64,000 nt of DNA from Mesorhizobium sp. NZP2077 (GCF_013170805.1 NZ_CP051293.1:6888001-6952000), one strand, 5' to 3'; shown: positions 53,567 to 63,475, counted from the first letter of the stretch. The notes: generated from the letters alone by a model not told the origin. Made by a program: numbers and translations.

Positions 53567-54073
53567 TCAGGTACCGGCCGCGGAGGCGTCGGCAATCCAC
53601 TCCATCAGGCCTTTGCTGAGGCTGCGCGGGACGAGGAGGTCGCATTCGAACCCGCTCCTGCGCAGCAGCAGCACCGGCATGCGATCGAGACCGGTCTGGA
53701 CTGCCCGTCCATCTCCCAGTGTCTCCCAATCCACGGCGACGCACCGCTCCAGCACCTGTTTGACGCCCCTGCCGGAAAGCCGGACTCGAACCCTGCCCTC
53801 GCCGAGCGGGAGGGCGCAGCCGCGTTCCGCGTCGACGTCGATAATAGGCGCCGGGCCATCGCAAAGCAGCCAGAATCGGCGCGGCGCAATGCGGATGACG
53901 AGCCACTCGTCATGACGAGCAGTGTCGCCGACCTTGTTCGGCAGCGGCCCGCCCAGTATCCTATTCAGGACCACCTCGAATTGCGCCATCGCGCCATCCC
54001 AGCCCTCGAGTTGGAGGATAGAGCAGTCATAAGCCGCCATCTCGAACCCGGCCATGTTCGAACCATCAGCCAT
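53567..54073 (-). CDS. soxG: Sarcosine oxidase gamma subunit
   Basis: The 168-residue product matches SoxG: CSILQLEGWDGAMAQFEVVLNRILGG, then VIRIAPRRFWLLC, and VRLSGRGVKQVLERCVAVDWE near the C-terminal part. Its start overlaps the soxA stop by 8 bases. The gamma subunit is structurally related to the C-terminal part of the alpha subunit and completes the heterotetramer. Confidence 0.85.
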   Translation of the reverse strand: MADGSNMAGFEMAAYDCSILQLEGWDGAMAQFEVVLNRILGGPLPNKVGDTARHDEWLVIRIAPRRFWLLCDGPAPIIDVDAERGCALPLGEGRVRVRLSGRGVKQVLERCVAVDWETLGDGRAVQTGLDRMPVLLLRRSGFECDLLVPRSLSKGLMEWIADASAAGT

Positions 54074-57000
54074 GCAGCCGCTCTCCCTTCGGGTCGAGGA
54101 ATATAGGCGAGACTATCCGGGCCCGAACCGTCTGGCCCTTCATGGGATAAGTTGCGACGATCTCGGTGCCCTCCTCCGCGGCATTCCGGGCAAGCAGTCC
54201 CAGCCCGACCCACGCGTCCAGTGTGGGGCTGTAGGTCACCGAGGTGATGCGGCCGAGACCGTGGCCATGGATAGGCTCGCCAGGCCTGAACAGGATCGAG
54301 CCGCCGCGCAATGGCTTGCCCGGCTCGAGGCTGCGCAGCCCGACCAGCCGCGGGCGCGCCGGGTCGCTGAAGGCTTCGCGGCGGCCAAGCACCTCGCCCA
54401 CATAGCCGCTGCGCTTGCCCGCCATGCGGCTGAGGCCGAGGTCGTCGAGCGTCGTCCTGCCGTCGATCTCCGGTCCCGCGACATGCCCCTTCTCGACGCG
54501 CAGGGCGCCCAGGGCCTCGACGCCGTAAGGCTTCTGGCCAAAAGGCGCGCCGGCCTCTATTAGCCGGCACCACACCTCCTTGCCCACGCTCGCGCCGGCA
54601 TAGATCTCGTAAGCCCGCTCGCCCGAAAAGCTGAGGCGGATGATGCGCAAGGGCCGGCCGTTATACTTTGCCTCAATCAGTCCCATATGCGGCAGCGCCG
54701 CGTTGGAGACGTCGAGGTTGGGAAACGCGGCGGCGAGGATATCGCGGCTCTTCGGACCGGCAACCGACATCGCAGCCCATTCGTCGCTGACCGAGGTCAC
54801 CGACACGCGGAGGTCTGGCCAGGCGGTGTCGAGCAGAAATTCCAGCCGGGCCATTACGTCCGTGGCGTTCGCGGTCGATGTCGTCATAAGAAAGTGCCGC
54901 TCGCCGAGTCGGGTCGTTGTGCCATCGTCGAAAACGATGCCGTCGTCGCGCAGCATGATGCCGTAACGCGCGCGGCCGATCGGCAGCTTGGCAAAACCAT
55001 TGACATAGACGCGGTCGAGGAAGTTGGCCGCGTCCGGCCCTTGTATGTCGATCTTGCCGAGCGTGGAGATGTCCATCAGCCCTGCCGCCTCGCGCACCAT
55101 CCGCATCTCGGCGACATAGGCCTCGTCCACATCGCGGCCGGAAGCAAGGTAGAACCAGGGCCGTATCCAGGCGCCGGTCTCAAGCATCTGCGCGCCGTTG
55201 GCGACATGCCAGTCATGCATTGGCGTGCGCCGCATCGGCTTGTAAAGATGACTCTGGCTGCGCCCAGCCAGCGCACCAATGGCAACTGGGGTATAGGGAG
55301 GCCGAAATGTGGTCGTGCCAACATCCGGAACCGCCATCCCGCGCAGAGTGGCCATGGCGGAAATCGCGCTGAGATTGCTTGTCTTGCCCTGATCGGTGCC
55401 CATCCCAAGCGTCGTATAGCGCTTCAGATGCTCGACCGACTCATACCCCTCACGATGCGCCAGCGCGACGTCACTTACGGTTACGTCCATCTGCAGGTCG
55501 ATAAAGGCCTTGCCTTTGGTAAGTTCCGCCTTTGGGTTCCCGAACCTCCTCTGCGCCGATCGAAGGGGGAAACTATGCTCCGGCCGCCTACCCTGGCTAC
55601 CATCCTTTCTCCCCACGAAGTGAGGCGCGACGAGCGGGCTATCATTAGGTCTAGCGTCGTCGAAGCTAAAGGGCGACTGGACTGATTTCGTTGCTCCGCA
55701 GAACGCTGCTGCCTCTGCCCCCGCGCTATGCCACTCCTCGATGGCGCCGGCTGTGATGAAGCCTCCTGTCATAGCGCCGGCCACGAACTGTCCCGCTCCG
55801 AGCTTTCCGGGAACGAAAGCGCTTATGTCCTCGCGATATACCGGCTTTACCCCAAGATGGGAGGTCAGATGCACCGTCGGCGACCAACCGCCCGAGACCA
55901 CGACTAGGTCGCATTCCAGCGTAACGGTACCGCCCGGTGCGGAAAGCGTAACAGCGCGTACGGCATAACGCCCCAATGCATTGGAGATCAGCGATTTCCT
56001 GCGGACGGCAATGTCCCAGTGGTACGCCTGTTCCAAAAGTTCATGTGTCGGTTCCGCGCGGCTGTCGGCTATTGTCACTTCGGCCCCGGCTGCCGCAAGG
56101 TCAAAGGCTGCGGAGTAGGCACTGTCGTTGTCGGTTGCGACCATCACCCTCGTACCCGCAAGTACGGCGAAGCGGTTGAGATAGATCCGCGACGCGGAGG
56201 CCAGCATGATGCCGGGTCGGTCATTGTTGGCGAAGGTAAGCGGCCGCTCGATCGACCCCGTAGCGTAGACGATCGTTTTCGCCCGCAAAAGCGCTATTAT
56301 CTGGCGCGCCTCGCCTTTCGCCGGATCGGTGGTTGCTGAGCCGTGCCGCGTCACGAGCCCGAGCACATTGCTATCATAGGCACCGAACGCGGTGGTGCGC
56401 GTCATCATCGAAACATTTGACATATCGGCGAGCCGTGCGAGCGTTACGGAAAGCCAGGCTCGGGCCTCGCCGTCTGCCGGCTCCGACAAAAGACAGCCCC
56501 CCGCAACAAAATCCTGCTCAACGAGAACCACCTTGGCGCCCGCCTTGCCCGCAGCAAGCGCGGCCGAAAGTCCCGCCGGTCCGGCCCCGATCACCGCCAC
56601 ATCGGCGAACAGATGACGGATTTCGTAGCGGTCAGGATCGGGCTCTTTCCCCGCGCGGCCGAGCCCCGCCGCGTTGCGGATGAAGTGCTCGTAAAACATC
56701 CAGGCCCGCCGGGTCGGACCCATGAAGGTCTTGTAGTAGAAGCCCGCCGACAGGAACGGCGAGAACAAGCCGTTGATGCCTTGAACGTCGAACTTGAGAG
56801 ATGGCCAGCGGTTCTGGCTTTCGGCAACCAGGCCATCCGCCAGTTCCACCGTGGTCGCCGGCAGATTCGGTTCGCGCCGCCCGCCGGTTCCTAAAGTCAT
56901 GAGCGCATTCGGCTCCTCAGGCCCGGCCGAATAGATTCCGCGCGGGCGGTGATACTTGAAACTGCGGCCGACGAGGCTCACGCCGTTCGCCAGCAGCGCC

Positions 57001-57104
57001 GACGCGAGCGTGTCGCCGCGGAAACCAGCCATCGCCTTCCCATCGAAGGTGAACGCAACCGGCTGCGAACGATCAATCAGCCCGCCTTCCTTGAGCCGCC
57101 TCAT
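54066..57104 (-). CDS. soxA: Sarcosine oxidase alpha subunit
   Basis: The ~1012-residue protein is full length. An N-terminal 2Fe-2S-ferredoxin-like start (FTFDGKAMAGFRGDTLASALLANGV) precedes an NAD-binding fold (VIGAGPAGLSAALAAGKAGAKVVLVEQD). A C-terminal aminomethyltransferase-like THF domain follows (GVEALGALRVEKGHVAGPEIDG region). It channels methylene groups from sarcosine to THF. The start at 57104 overlaps the soxD stop (ATGA). Confidence 0.93.
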   Translation of the reverse strand: MRRLKEGGLIDRSQPVAFTFDGKAMAGFRGDTLASALLANGVSLVGRSFKYHRPRGIYSAGPEEPNALMTLGTGGRREPNLPATTVELADGLVAESQNRWPSLKFDVQGINGLFSPFLSAGFYYKTFMGPTRRAWMFYEHFIRNAAGLGRAGKEPDPDRYEIRHLFADVAVIGAGPAGLSAALAAGKAGAKVVLVEQDFVAGGCLLSEPADGEARAWLSVTLARLADMSNVSMMTRTTAFGAYDSNVLGLVTRHGSATTDPAKGEARQIIALLRAKTIVYATGSIERPLTFANNDRPGIMLASASRIYLNRFAVLAGTRVMVATDNDSAYSAAFDLAAAGAEVTIADSRAEPTHELLEQAYHWDIAVRRKSLISNALGRYAVRAVTLSAPGGTVTLECDLVVVSGGWSPTVHLTSHLGVKPVYREDISAFVPGKLGAGQFVAGAMTGGFITAGAIEEWHSAGAEAAAFCGATKSVQSPFSFDDARPNDSPLVAPHFVGRKDGSQGRRPEHSFPLRSAQRRFGNPKAELTKGKAFIDLQMDVTVSDVALAHREGYESVEHLKRYTTLGMGTDQGKTSNLSAISAMATLRGMAVPDVGTTTFRPPYTPVAIGALAGRSQSHLYKPMRRTPMHDWHVANGAQMLETGAWIRPWFYLASGRDVDEAYVAEMRMVREAAGLMDISTLGKIDIQGPDAANFLDRVYVNGFAKLPIGRARYGIMLRDDGIVFDDGTTTRLGERHFLMTTSTANATDVMARLEFLLDTAWPDLRVSVTSVSDEWAAMSVAGPKSRDILAAAFPNLDVSNAALPHMGLIEAKYNGRPLRIIRLSFSGERAYEIYAGASVGKEVWCRLIEAGAPFGQKPYGVEALGALRVEKGHVAGPEIDGRTTLDDLGLSRMAGKRSGYVGEVLGRREAFSDPARPRLVGLRSLEPGKPLRGGSILFRPGEPIHGHGLGRITSVTYSPTLDAWVGLGLLARNAAEEGTEIVATYPMKGQTVRARIVSPIFLDPKGERLHG

Positions 57105-57367
57105 GCGCGCGCCTCCCGTGCGAACCGGGCCAAGGAAATCTCGTGGTTGCGTGTATCGCGCACGACCACCAACCATTGACGGCAGCCCATCACGTGCTGC
57201 CAGTACTCGCGGTGCGGGCCGGCCGGGTTCTCGCGCACGAAGACGTAACGGTACCAGGCCTCGAAATCCGCGTCGTTGTGGACAGGACGGAGGACCGACG
57301 CGTCACCACCGTAGCGGAACTCGTCGTGGTCGCGCGGTCCGCAGCAGGGACATTCGATGCGTAGCAT
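57101..57367 (-). CDS. soxD: Sarcosine oxidase delta subunit
   Basis: The 88-residue protein shows the zinc-binding start MLRIECPCCGPRDHDEFRYGG and the conserved HREYWQHVMGCRQWLVVVRDT. It sits 17 bp after soxB and overlaps soxA. All features are typical of SoxD. Confidence 0.92.
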   Translation of the reverse strand: MLRIECPCCGPRDHDEFRYGGDASVLRPVHNDADFEAWYRYVFVRENPAGPHREYWQHVMGCRQWLVVVRDTRNHEISLARFAREARA

Positions 57368-57384
57368 GGTCTAGGGTCTCTCGG

Positions 57385-58641
57385 TTATTGCAGCCAGGCG
57401 AACGGCCCGACGCCGGCCTCGTCGATCGTGCGGCCGGTGCGAAAACGGGCCAGACTGTAGCCGACATTGAGCGGATGTGCCTTTCCGGTGGCGATGGTAT
57501 GCGCGAAGCACCATCCTGAGGCCGGCGTGGCCTTGAAGCCGCCATAGCACCAGCCGCCGTTTAGGTAGAGCCCGTCGACTGGCGTTGGGCAGATGATGGG
57601 GCTGCCGTCCGGCGTCATGTCCATCACCCCGCCCCAGTGGCGCAAAATTCGCAGGCGAGAAATGCAGGGCATTAGCGCGACTGCCGCCTCCGCGACTTCG
57701 CGGACCATCCCGAGATTGCCGCGCTGAGCATAAGAATTATAGCCGTCGAGACCGCCGCCGAAGACCAGGCCACCCTTGTCGGACTGGCTGACGTAGAAAT
57801 GCTCGGTGCCGTGGGCCACAATCTGGTGGACAAGGGGCTTGATCGGCTCCGTCACGAAAGCCTGCAGGACATGGCTCTCAATCGGCAGGTCGAGGCCCGC
57901 CTTCCGGCCGAGGACCGATGTGTGACCCGCCACCGCAAGCCCTACTTTCCCGGCCCCAATCCGGCCCTTCGTCGTCTCCACGCCGACGATGCGCTCGCCG
58001 TCACGGACGAAACCCGTCACCTCGCAGCCCTGGATGATGTCGACGCCATGGCCGTCGGCGGCGCGCGCGTAGCCCCAGGCCACCGCGTCATGACGTGCCG
58101 TGCCGGCGCGGCCCTGCAAGATCGCGCCATGGATCGGAGAACGCGCCGTTTCGGAAAAATCGAGGTAGGGGACGAGCCGCTGCACCTCGTCGCGGTCGAG
58201 AATGTCGGCGTCGACGCCGTTCAGCCGCATGATATTGGCGCGGTGGCCGAAGCCATCGAGCTGGTCGGCCGAATGGGCCGTGATGAGCATGCCGCGCTGC
58301 GAGAACATGACATTGAAATTCAGCGCCTGCGACATGCCTTCCCAGAGCTTCATCGAGAACTCGTAGAACTGGGTGTTGCCGTCGAGCAGGTAGTTAGAGC
58401 GAATGACAGTGGTGTTGCGGCCGACATTGCCGCCGCCGACGTAGCCCTTCTCTAGCACGGCGACGTTGCGTATGCCGTGGTTCTCGGCGAGGTAGAATGC
58501 AGCCGCGAGGCCGTGCCCGCCACCGCCTACAATGACAACATCATAGGCCGGCTTCGGATCGGGAGAGCGCCAGGCGCGCCGCCAGCACCTGTCGCCGGCA
58601 AGGCCATTGCGTAGGATGGAAAAAACCGAATAGCCGCGCAT
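57385..58641 (-). CDS. soxB: Sarcosine oxidase beta subunit
   Basis: The 418-residue flavoprotein has the FAD motif YDVVIVGGGGHGLAAAFYLAE, the region GTARHDAVAWGYARAA bearing the His that binds FMN covalently in this family, and GGWCYGGFKATPASG near the C-terminus. It oxidises sarcosine to glycine, giving a C1 unit and hydrogen peroxide. It heads the soxBDAG operon. Its upstream sequence has been replaced by a mal fragment, so the original promoter may be lost. Confidence 0.93.
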   Translation of the reverse strand: MRGYSVFSILRNGLAGDRCWRRAWRSPDPKPAYDVVIVGGGGHGLAAAFYLAENHGIRNVAVLEKGYVGGGNVGRNTTVIRSNYLLDGNTQFYEFSMKLWEGMSQALNFNVMFSQRGMLITAHSADQLDGFGHRANIMRLNGVDADILDRDEVQRLVPYLDFSETARSPIHGAILQGRAGTARHDAVAWGYARAADGHGVDIIQGCEVTGFVRDGERIVGVETTKGRIGAGKVGLAVAGHTSVLGRKAGLDLPIESHVLQAFVTEPIKPLVHQIVAHGTEHFYVSQSDKGGLVFGGGLDGYNSYAQRGNLGMVREVAEAAVALMPCISRLRILRHWGGVMDMTPDGSPIICPTPVDGLYLNGGWCYGGFKATPASGWCFAHTIATGKAHPLNVGYSLARFRTGRTIDEAGVGPFAWLQ

Positions 58642-58659
58642 ACGGTTCCCTTATTTTGA

Positions 58660-59240
58660 CGAGGAAGAGGCGGGCCAAGTTGCAGAAGGTTTCCGCACCT
58701 TGCTCGATGATACGTGAGTGTTCAGAGATTGCGATGCCCGGAACGGAAAGAGCCATGTGTCGTAGTCGAGGAAGGGTAAGATTGCGCGGAATGGCTCAAG
58801 AGTGAGGGGGCTGTCATCGGCGCCAGAAAGCTCCATCGCGCTGCCATGTCTTGCGACGGCGCGACCCTGGGAGTCAGAATGGACGAGGTTTAGCATTCCA
58901 TGTTGTCCCTCCCAGAACAACAATGACAGTTCAAAAAAAGCGGATTTATGTGAACCCGGTCGCATCGGTTCACCAAAATGGACGAAGTCGTCCTGTATCA
59001 GACCTGTTCGGATCGCAGCATGGTCGTCATAGAAAGTGCTCAACTTAATTCCGCGCTGCGGGACTGATGTAGATGGAAACGCGCGTGAAGTATGCGCCAC
59101 TTGGCGTTGGATGCGCCAACATAGAGTCGCGAACGGTACCATCGCGTTTTCAGATGACAGGGGTGTAGCCGTGTTGGGATGCGCTCGCGTTGAGTTGGTT
59201 CTCCGTCGAAAGGTGGACGGCCGCTTAACCGCTGCCATTC
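58660..59240 (-). pseudogene. Third mal fragment with its upstream region
   Basis: The minus strand encodes TFYDDHAAIRTGLIQDDFVHFGEP, matching the mal N-terminus (FFYDDHVAIRAGVPQDGFIYVGEP), and later GAD...FDYD-type decay. The sequence before it (around 59100-59200) is a diverged version of the DNA upstream of intact mal (compare 42861-42950). It abuts soxB. Confidence 0.7.
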
Positions 59241-59550
59241 AACGGAGTTCCGTTTCTAACATACGATTCACAAGTCGACGCGAAGGTGAGAGACTGCGCC
59301 GATAGGAAGATCAAGAGAACTTCGTTCGGCACGCCGTAGGAAATGGCAATTGTCGCGCAAAATGTGTAGAACGTGCGCGCTCGTTGGCGCCGGAGTACTG
59401 CGTGCATGCGGGTGAACGGGAGAGCAATATCTACTCGATGCCGTAATGGGCCGGCGCGCCTAGCATAGCCAGGAAGGTGGCTGTCCCTTAAAGTGATCAT
59501 GTTGAATGGGCTCCGATTGTCTTGGCCCAAGCATCGAACGAGGGACAACC
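59241..59550. other. Region without a recognisable gene
   Basis: No family resemblance was found on either strand between the mal fragment and the IS110 remnant. Confidence 0.3.
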
Positions 59551-59551
59551 A

Positions 59552-59932
59552 TTTAATTGTGCAGGGATTGATGTGTCGCTAAAACTGACAGCGTTTGCGT
59601 GGTGGGTTCATCGGGCAAGATCGTGCGAGAGACGAAGGTGGCGAGCGAGCCTGAGTCGCTATTGCAGCATTTTACCGATCTGGGTTGCCCGTCATCCGCG
59701 TCGGCCATGAGGCGGCCTGCTATGGCAGTTGTTGCGCCAGGGTCTGGTCGACGCCGACTTTGAGGTGGCGTTGCTGGACACACGGCATGGTAAGGCGGCA
59801 ATGGCGGTGAAAGTCGCAAGCATGCTCGCGGGATCGCCCAGTTGCTGCGAATAGGCTGGTACTGTCCTATGCACGCCAAATCTGCAGATGCCCAGGTCGT
59901 GCGGGCCCTAATGGTCGGCCGCAAGCTGTTGC
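59552..59932 (+). mobile_element. IS110-family element, left part, split by IS66
   Basis: The plus strand encodes, in changing frames, AGIDVSLK, ETKVASEPESLLQHFTDL, DADFEVALLDTRHGKAAMAV, YCPMHAKSADAQVVRALMV and GRKLL, the N-terminal half of an IS110-type transposase. The reading is continued at 63049 after the IS66 insertion. Already decayed. Confidence 0.75.
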
Positions 59933-60017
59933 GTAAGCGGTGCGCCAAGGCACCTCCCAATATCGTCCTATGATACGTCTATGGTAGGTCAGCCGTTAGT
60001 CGGCACGCCGGCGGCGA

Positions 60018-60572
60018 TCACTCCGGGTTGCCATAGCGGGTGACGTAATGGAGTTCGCGCAGGGCGGGGATGACGAGGGCAATGTCTTTGTACGCCTCGT
60101 GCTCGATGAAGTGCGCGGTCTCGGGCCCCGGCCTGGGCTTGCCGAGCACGGGTTTCCCCTTTTTGTCGACGCAGTAGATCAGGATCGGCAGCAGACCGTG
60201 GTGGGGGTTGTCGAGGTCAAGTAGTCGTTTCCATTTTTTGATGTTGAGATTCATGGCCGCGTAGAATCCTTGGCACCAGGGCCGGGGGTCGATGCCGCCG
60301 CTGGGCTTGGTTGCGAAGTGGAGCGCATAATCCTGCGGTCTGTCGAAGAGCGTCTCGTTGATCCGGTTGTGGATCCTGGCGACGCTGGCAAACACGGCGT
60401 GATCGGTTGGGCACATCCAGTCTTGCGGGTCCGGGCAGCGCGGCCCGTTGACCGCCGCCGTTACGAAGCCATCCAGCGCCGACATGGTCCGCACCAGCGG
60501 GCGGCTGGTCTTGGCAGCCATCAAGGCCTCGAGCGCCTCGTCCGACAGCGCCATGTCATCGAACGCGCTCAT
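60018..60572 (-). CDS. UPF0149/YecA-family passenger protein of IS66
   Basis: The 184-residue protein begins LSDEALEALMAAKTSRPLVRTMSALDGFVTAAVNGP, which is the UPF0149 (YecA) core, and appears intact. It starts 4 bases into the end of tnpC (60569-60572), so it is co-transcribed with the transposase genes. Some IS66 relatives carry such an accessory gene; its role in transposition is not known to me. Confidence 0.75.
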   Translation of the reverse strand: MSAFDDMALSDEALEALMAAKTSRPLVRTMSALDGFVTAAVNGPRCPDPQDWMCPTDHAVFASVARIHNRINETLFDRPQDYALHFATKPSGGIDPRPWCQGFYAAMNLNIKKWKRLLDLDNPHHGLLPILIYCVDKKGKPVLGKPRPGPETAHFIEHEAYKDIALVIPALRELHYVTRYGNPE

Positions 60573-62155
60573 GCCGCCAACGGGAGCGGCATCTCTTCGC
60601 GGCGCGCCCAGTTCCGTGGCATCAGTTCGTCCCAGCGCGAGGCTGGCCAGTCGTTCTGGATGCGCTCGGTGACATCGGCCAGGTAGGCTTCGGCATCGAC
60701 GCCGCAGAGCTTACAGGTCTCGATGATGCTGAGCACGACCGCTGACCGCTCTGCCGCGGCGAAGTTGCCCGAGAAAAGCCAGTTGCGCCTTCCGACCGTA
60801 AATCCACGAATGGCCCGCTCCGCGATCACGTTGTCGGGCTCGAGCTGGCCATCGTAGAGGAAGCGGTTGAACGCGCGCCATCGCTTGGCGCCGTAGGCGA
60901 AGGCCTTGGCGATATCGGCATGGCGCGACAAACCCTTGCCCTGGCGCATGAGCTGTCGTCGCAGCGCGCGGACCGGTGGTCGGGTCCGACTTCGTCGTGC
61001 GGCCAATCGCTCGGCGGACGGCAGCCCCCGTATCTCTTCCTCGATCCTGTAGATCGCCTGGATACCGGCCATCGCCGTCGTGCTGAGCTCGGTCGGCTGG
61101 CTGTCGTGAACGTCGAATATCTTGCGACGCAGATGGGCCAGGCAGGCAGCTTCGCGAATGGCGCCGCCCTTGTAGTCTGATTGTAGCCCCTGAAGCCGTC
61201 GGCCTGGAGCGTGCCGGCAAATCCGGCGAGCTCGCTCATAACGCTCTCGCCGGAGCGGCCTATGGATACCGGGCGATTGGCGGCTCCTTCGAACCCGAGT
61301 TGCGGTCGTCGGCGACGTAAATCCAGAGCGCGCCCTTGTGCGTCTTGCCGGTGCTTGGCGCCAGGATCGGAAGCCGCGTCTCGTCGGTGTGAATCTTGGT
61401 GCGGGTACGGCCGATCTCGCGGATGCGATTGTAGATCGGATCGAGCAAGGCGGCGGCGTAGCCGGCGCTGCGCACAAGCGTGGATCGCTCGATATCGACG
61501 CCCTTGGCGGCCATCATCTGGGCCTGACGGTAGAAGGGCAAATGATAACCCCACTTCGCCATCATGATATGGGCGAGCGCGGCATAGCTGAGCTTGCCGC
61601 GTGCAATGGCCTTGGCTGGTGCCGGCGCCTGGATGATTTTATCGCAGGTCCGGCAGCTGTACTTGGGTCGAACGGTCTCCATCACCTGCCAGGCCTGGGC
61701 GACCAGATCGAGCATCTCCTCGCTATCTTGGCCCATGGCACGCAGATCGCCGCCGCAGCCCGGGCAGCATGCGCGAGAGGGCTCGCGAACGATCCGATTG
61801 CGCGGCAGGTTCGGGTTGAGCTTGCGCACCGGCAGCACCCGGACCTTGTCGCTGTCAGCGACGATAGGCAGTTCGAGATCGGGCGCACTGGCGGCGAAAT
61901 CGGTCTCGAGATCTTCGAGTTCGAGCTGCATCTGGCCCAGCTTCTCGGAGGAGCGGCCGAAGGCCTTGCGGTTGAAGCGATCGATCCGCAGCTGCAGGCG
62001 ATGGATGCGAAGCGCGGCCTCGGCGCGCTTTCTTCGCAGCTGCTCATCCCGTTCGGCGATGGTGGTGTCACGGGCGGAAACGGCCGCTTTCAGAAAGGCG
62101 ATCCGGGCGAAGAAATCAGCGATTGAGGGAGCTTGTTCCGACACCCAAATTACCG
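60569..62155 (-). pseudogene. tnpC: IS66 transposase TnpC, frameshifted
   Basis: The N-terminal leucine-zipper-like part, the CxxC zinc-finger (RACCPGCGGDLR; KYSCRTCDKI) and the central LSYAALAHIMMAKWGYHLPFYRQ are in one frame to ~61265. ELAGFAGTLQADGFRGYN follows in a second frame. From ~61170 REAACLAHLRRKIFDVHDSQ through LYDGQLEPDNVIAERAIRGFTVGRRNWLFSG is in a third. Two indels break the gene. Confidence 0.85.
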
Positions 62156-62199
62156 CCAGTCGATCCCCTCCAGAAGCAGCGAAAGATCCGCCTTGGTCA

Positions 62200-62540
62200 G
62201 CGACACGGCGGCCTGATCCTTGGTGGTTGGCCAGGCAAAACAACCCTCGGAAAGCCGTTTTGTAAAAAGGTAGAACCCTTGGTCGTCATGCGCCAGAATC
62301 TTGATGATATGACCCTTGAGGTCCCCGGAAGCAGAAGATTGCGCCGGTGTGCGGGTCGAGCGCGAGCACCTGCTGCACCATCCGCGCCAGGCTGTTGATC
62401 CCGCGACGCCGGCCGAACAAGATTTATCGACCGCGTCTGGCCGGCTAAATTCGGTTTGATTTGTGTCGATTTTGCTTCCGTAGACGAAGTCTTTCGGGTA
62501 TGCGCATGTCTGTCGCGCCGCAGCAAAGGTAAATCCGGTC
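62200..62540 (-). pseudogene. tnpB: IS66 TnpB (Orf2), decayed
   Basis: Pieces of TnpB are readable in alternating frames: PTDRIYLCCGATDMR at the start, LARMVQQVLALDPHTGAIFCFRG, and the end LTKADLSLLLEGIDWR. Small deletions separate them. Confidence 0.75.
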
Positions 62541-62557
62541 GGTCGGCACCACCGTGA

Positions 62558-62991
62558 TCACCTCAACTCCGACAGGACGATACGCAGCGCCGTCGGGTCG
62601 ACGGTCCCGTCGATTCGCAATCGCGCGCCGTTCGGAAAGGCCACGACGATCCTGCCGGCCGGGTCCGGGCAATCGGCGACGGGACGCTCGACCTCGGGCA
62701 GATCGTTCACTTCGATCCGCGCGAAAGTTGCCATCGCCTGATCGGCATCCAGCTCGCCGCTGCCCATCTGCTTGCGCCAGGCATAGAGCTGGGATGGGCT
62801 ACGCCGAACGCTTCCGCGACCTCGGTCACCGACGACCCCGCCGCGCTCGCCAGGTCGACCAACGCGCGCTTCTCGGTGCAACTCCATAGCCTCCGTTGCC
62901 GCGAGCGCCTGGGCACCGTTGCACGATCTTCGGCCGGTGCGATGCCGCTTAACTCGGCGACCATATCACCCCTTGCATGTTCCAATGTCAT
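62558..62991 (-). pseudogene. tnpA: IS66 TnpA (Orf1), frameshifted
   Basis: The first part (EKRALVDLASAAGSSVTEVAEAFGV) is a helix-turn-helix in one frame. The second (SPSQLYAWRKQM ... FPNGARLRIDGTVDPTALRIVLSELR) is in another, with the shift near 62800. Confidence 0.75.
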
Positions 62992-63048
62992 GGCCCGAAA
63001 ACTCCATGTTCATCGGCCTAATGCAAGGTGCCTTGGCGCACCGCTTAC

Positions 63049-63300
63049 GCTGTTGCAGGCCAAGCTGCTCGACGTCGAGCTCAGCATACGGAATTCACGT
63101 GGTTACGGGCTCAAGGTTGGCGAGGTGAGCCGGAGATGCCGAAAGCGGTTCGGGGCGCGCATTCGCGATCTCATCGAGGGCCATGACATGCTTGCGACGG
63201 CTTCCGCAAATCATGCTGGCATGATGTGGCAGTCTTTGGTGCTGAGCACGGACAGCAGCATGATCCCTGCCGCGTGATGATCACTCGAAGGGACTTGACG
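63049..63300 (+). mobile_element. IS110-family element, right part
   Basis: After the IS66 end the plus strand reads LQAKLLDVELSIRNSRGYGLKVGEVSR, RFGARIRDLIEGHDML and further decayed sequence. This continues the IS110 transposase interrupted at 59932. Confidence 0.7.
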
Positions 63301-63475
63301 AGTAAGGGCCTATTACAAAAGCTCTGTTGCACCGCTCAGGACCGTAGCACCAGCTCCCTTCCTCGTGCGTATTCAGACGAACAGGCTGGCATGTGACCCT
63401 GATCGTCGCGTTTCGCCAACCGGCCGAGCCTTGGGCGAGACGTCATCGCATTAAGGTTGATCAGGACGAGACGAC
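63301..63475. other. Short region without a recognisable gene
   Basis: Nothing recognisable lies between the IS110 and IS4-type remnants. Confidence 0.3.

Larger units (their letters stand above)
59933..63048. mobile_element. IS66-family element with terminal repeats and target duplication
   Basis: The ends are perfect inverted repeats beginning GTAAGCGGTGCGCCAAGGCA (59933 onward, and its complement ending at 63048). The 8-bp target duplication GCTGTTGC lies at 59925-59932 and 63049-63056, as expected for IS66. It carries tnpA, tnpB and tnpC on the minus strand plus a YecA-family gene. Several frameshifts in tnpA-C mean it is not autonomous, yet the ends are intact. Confidence 0.92.
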
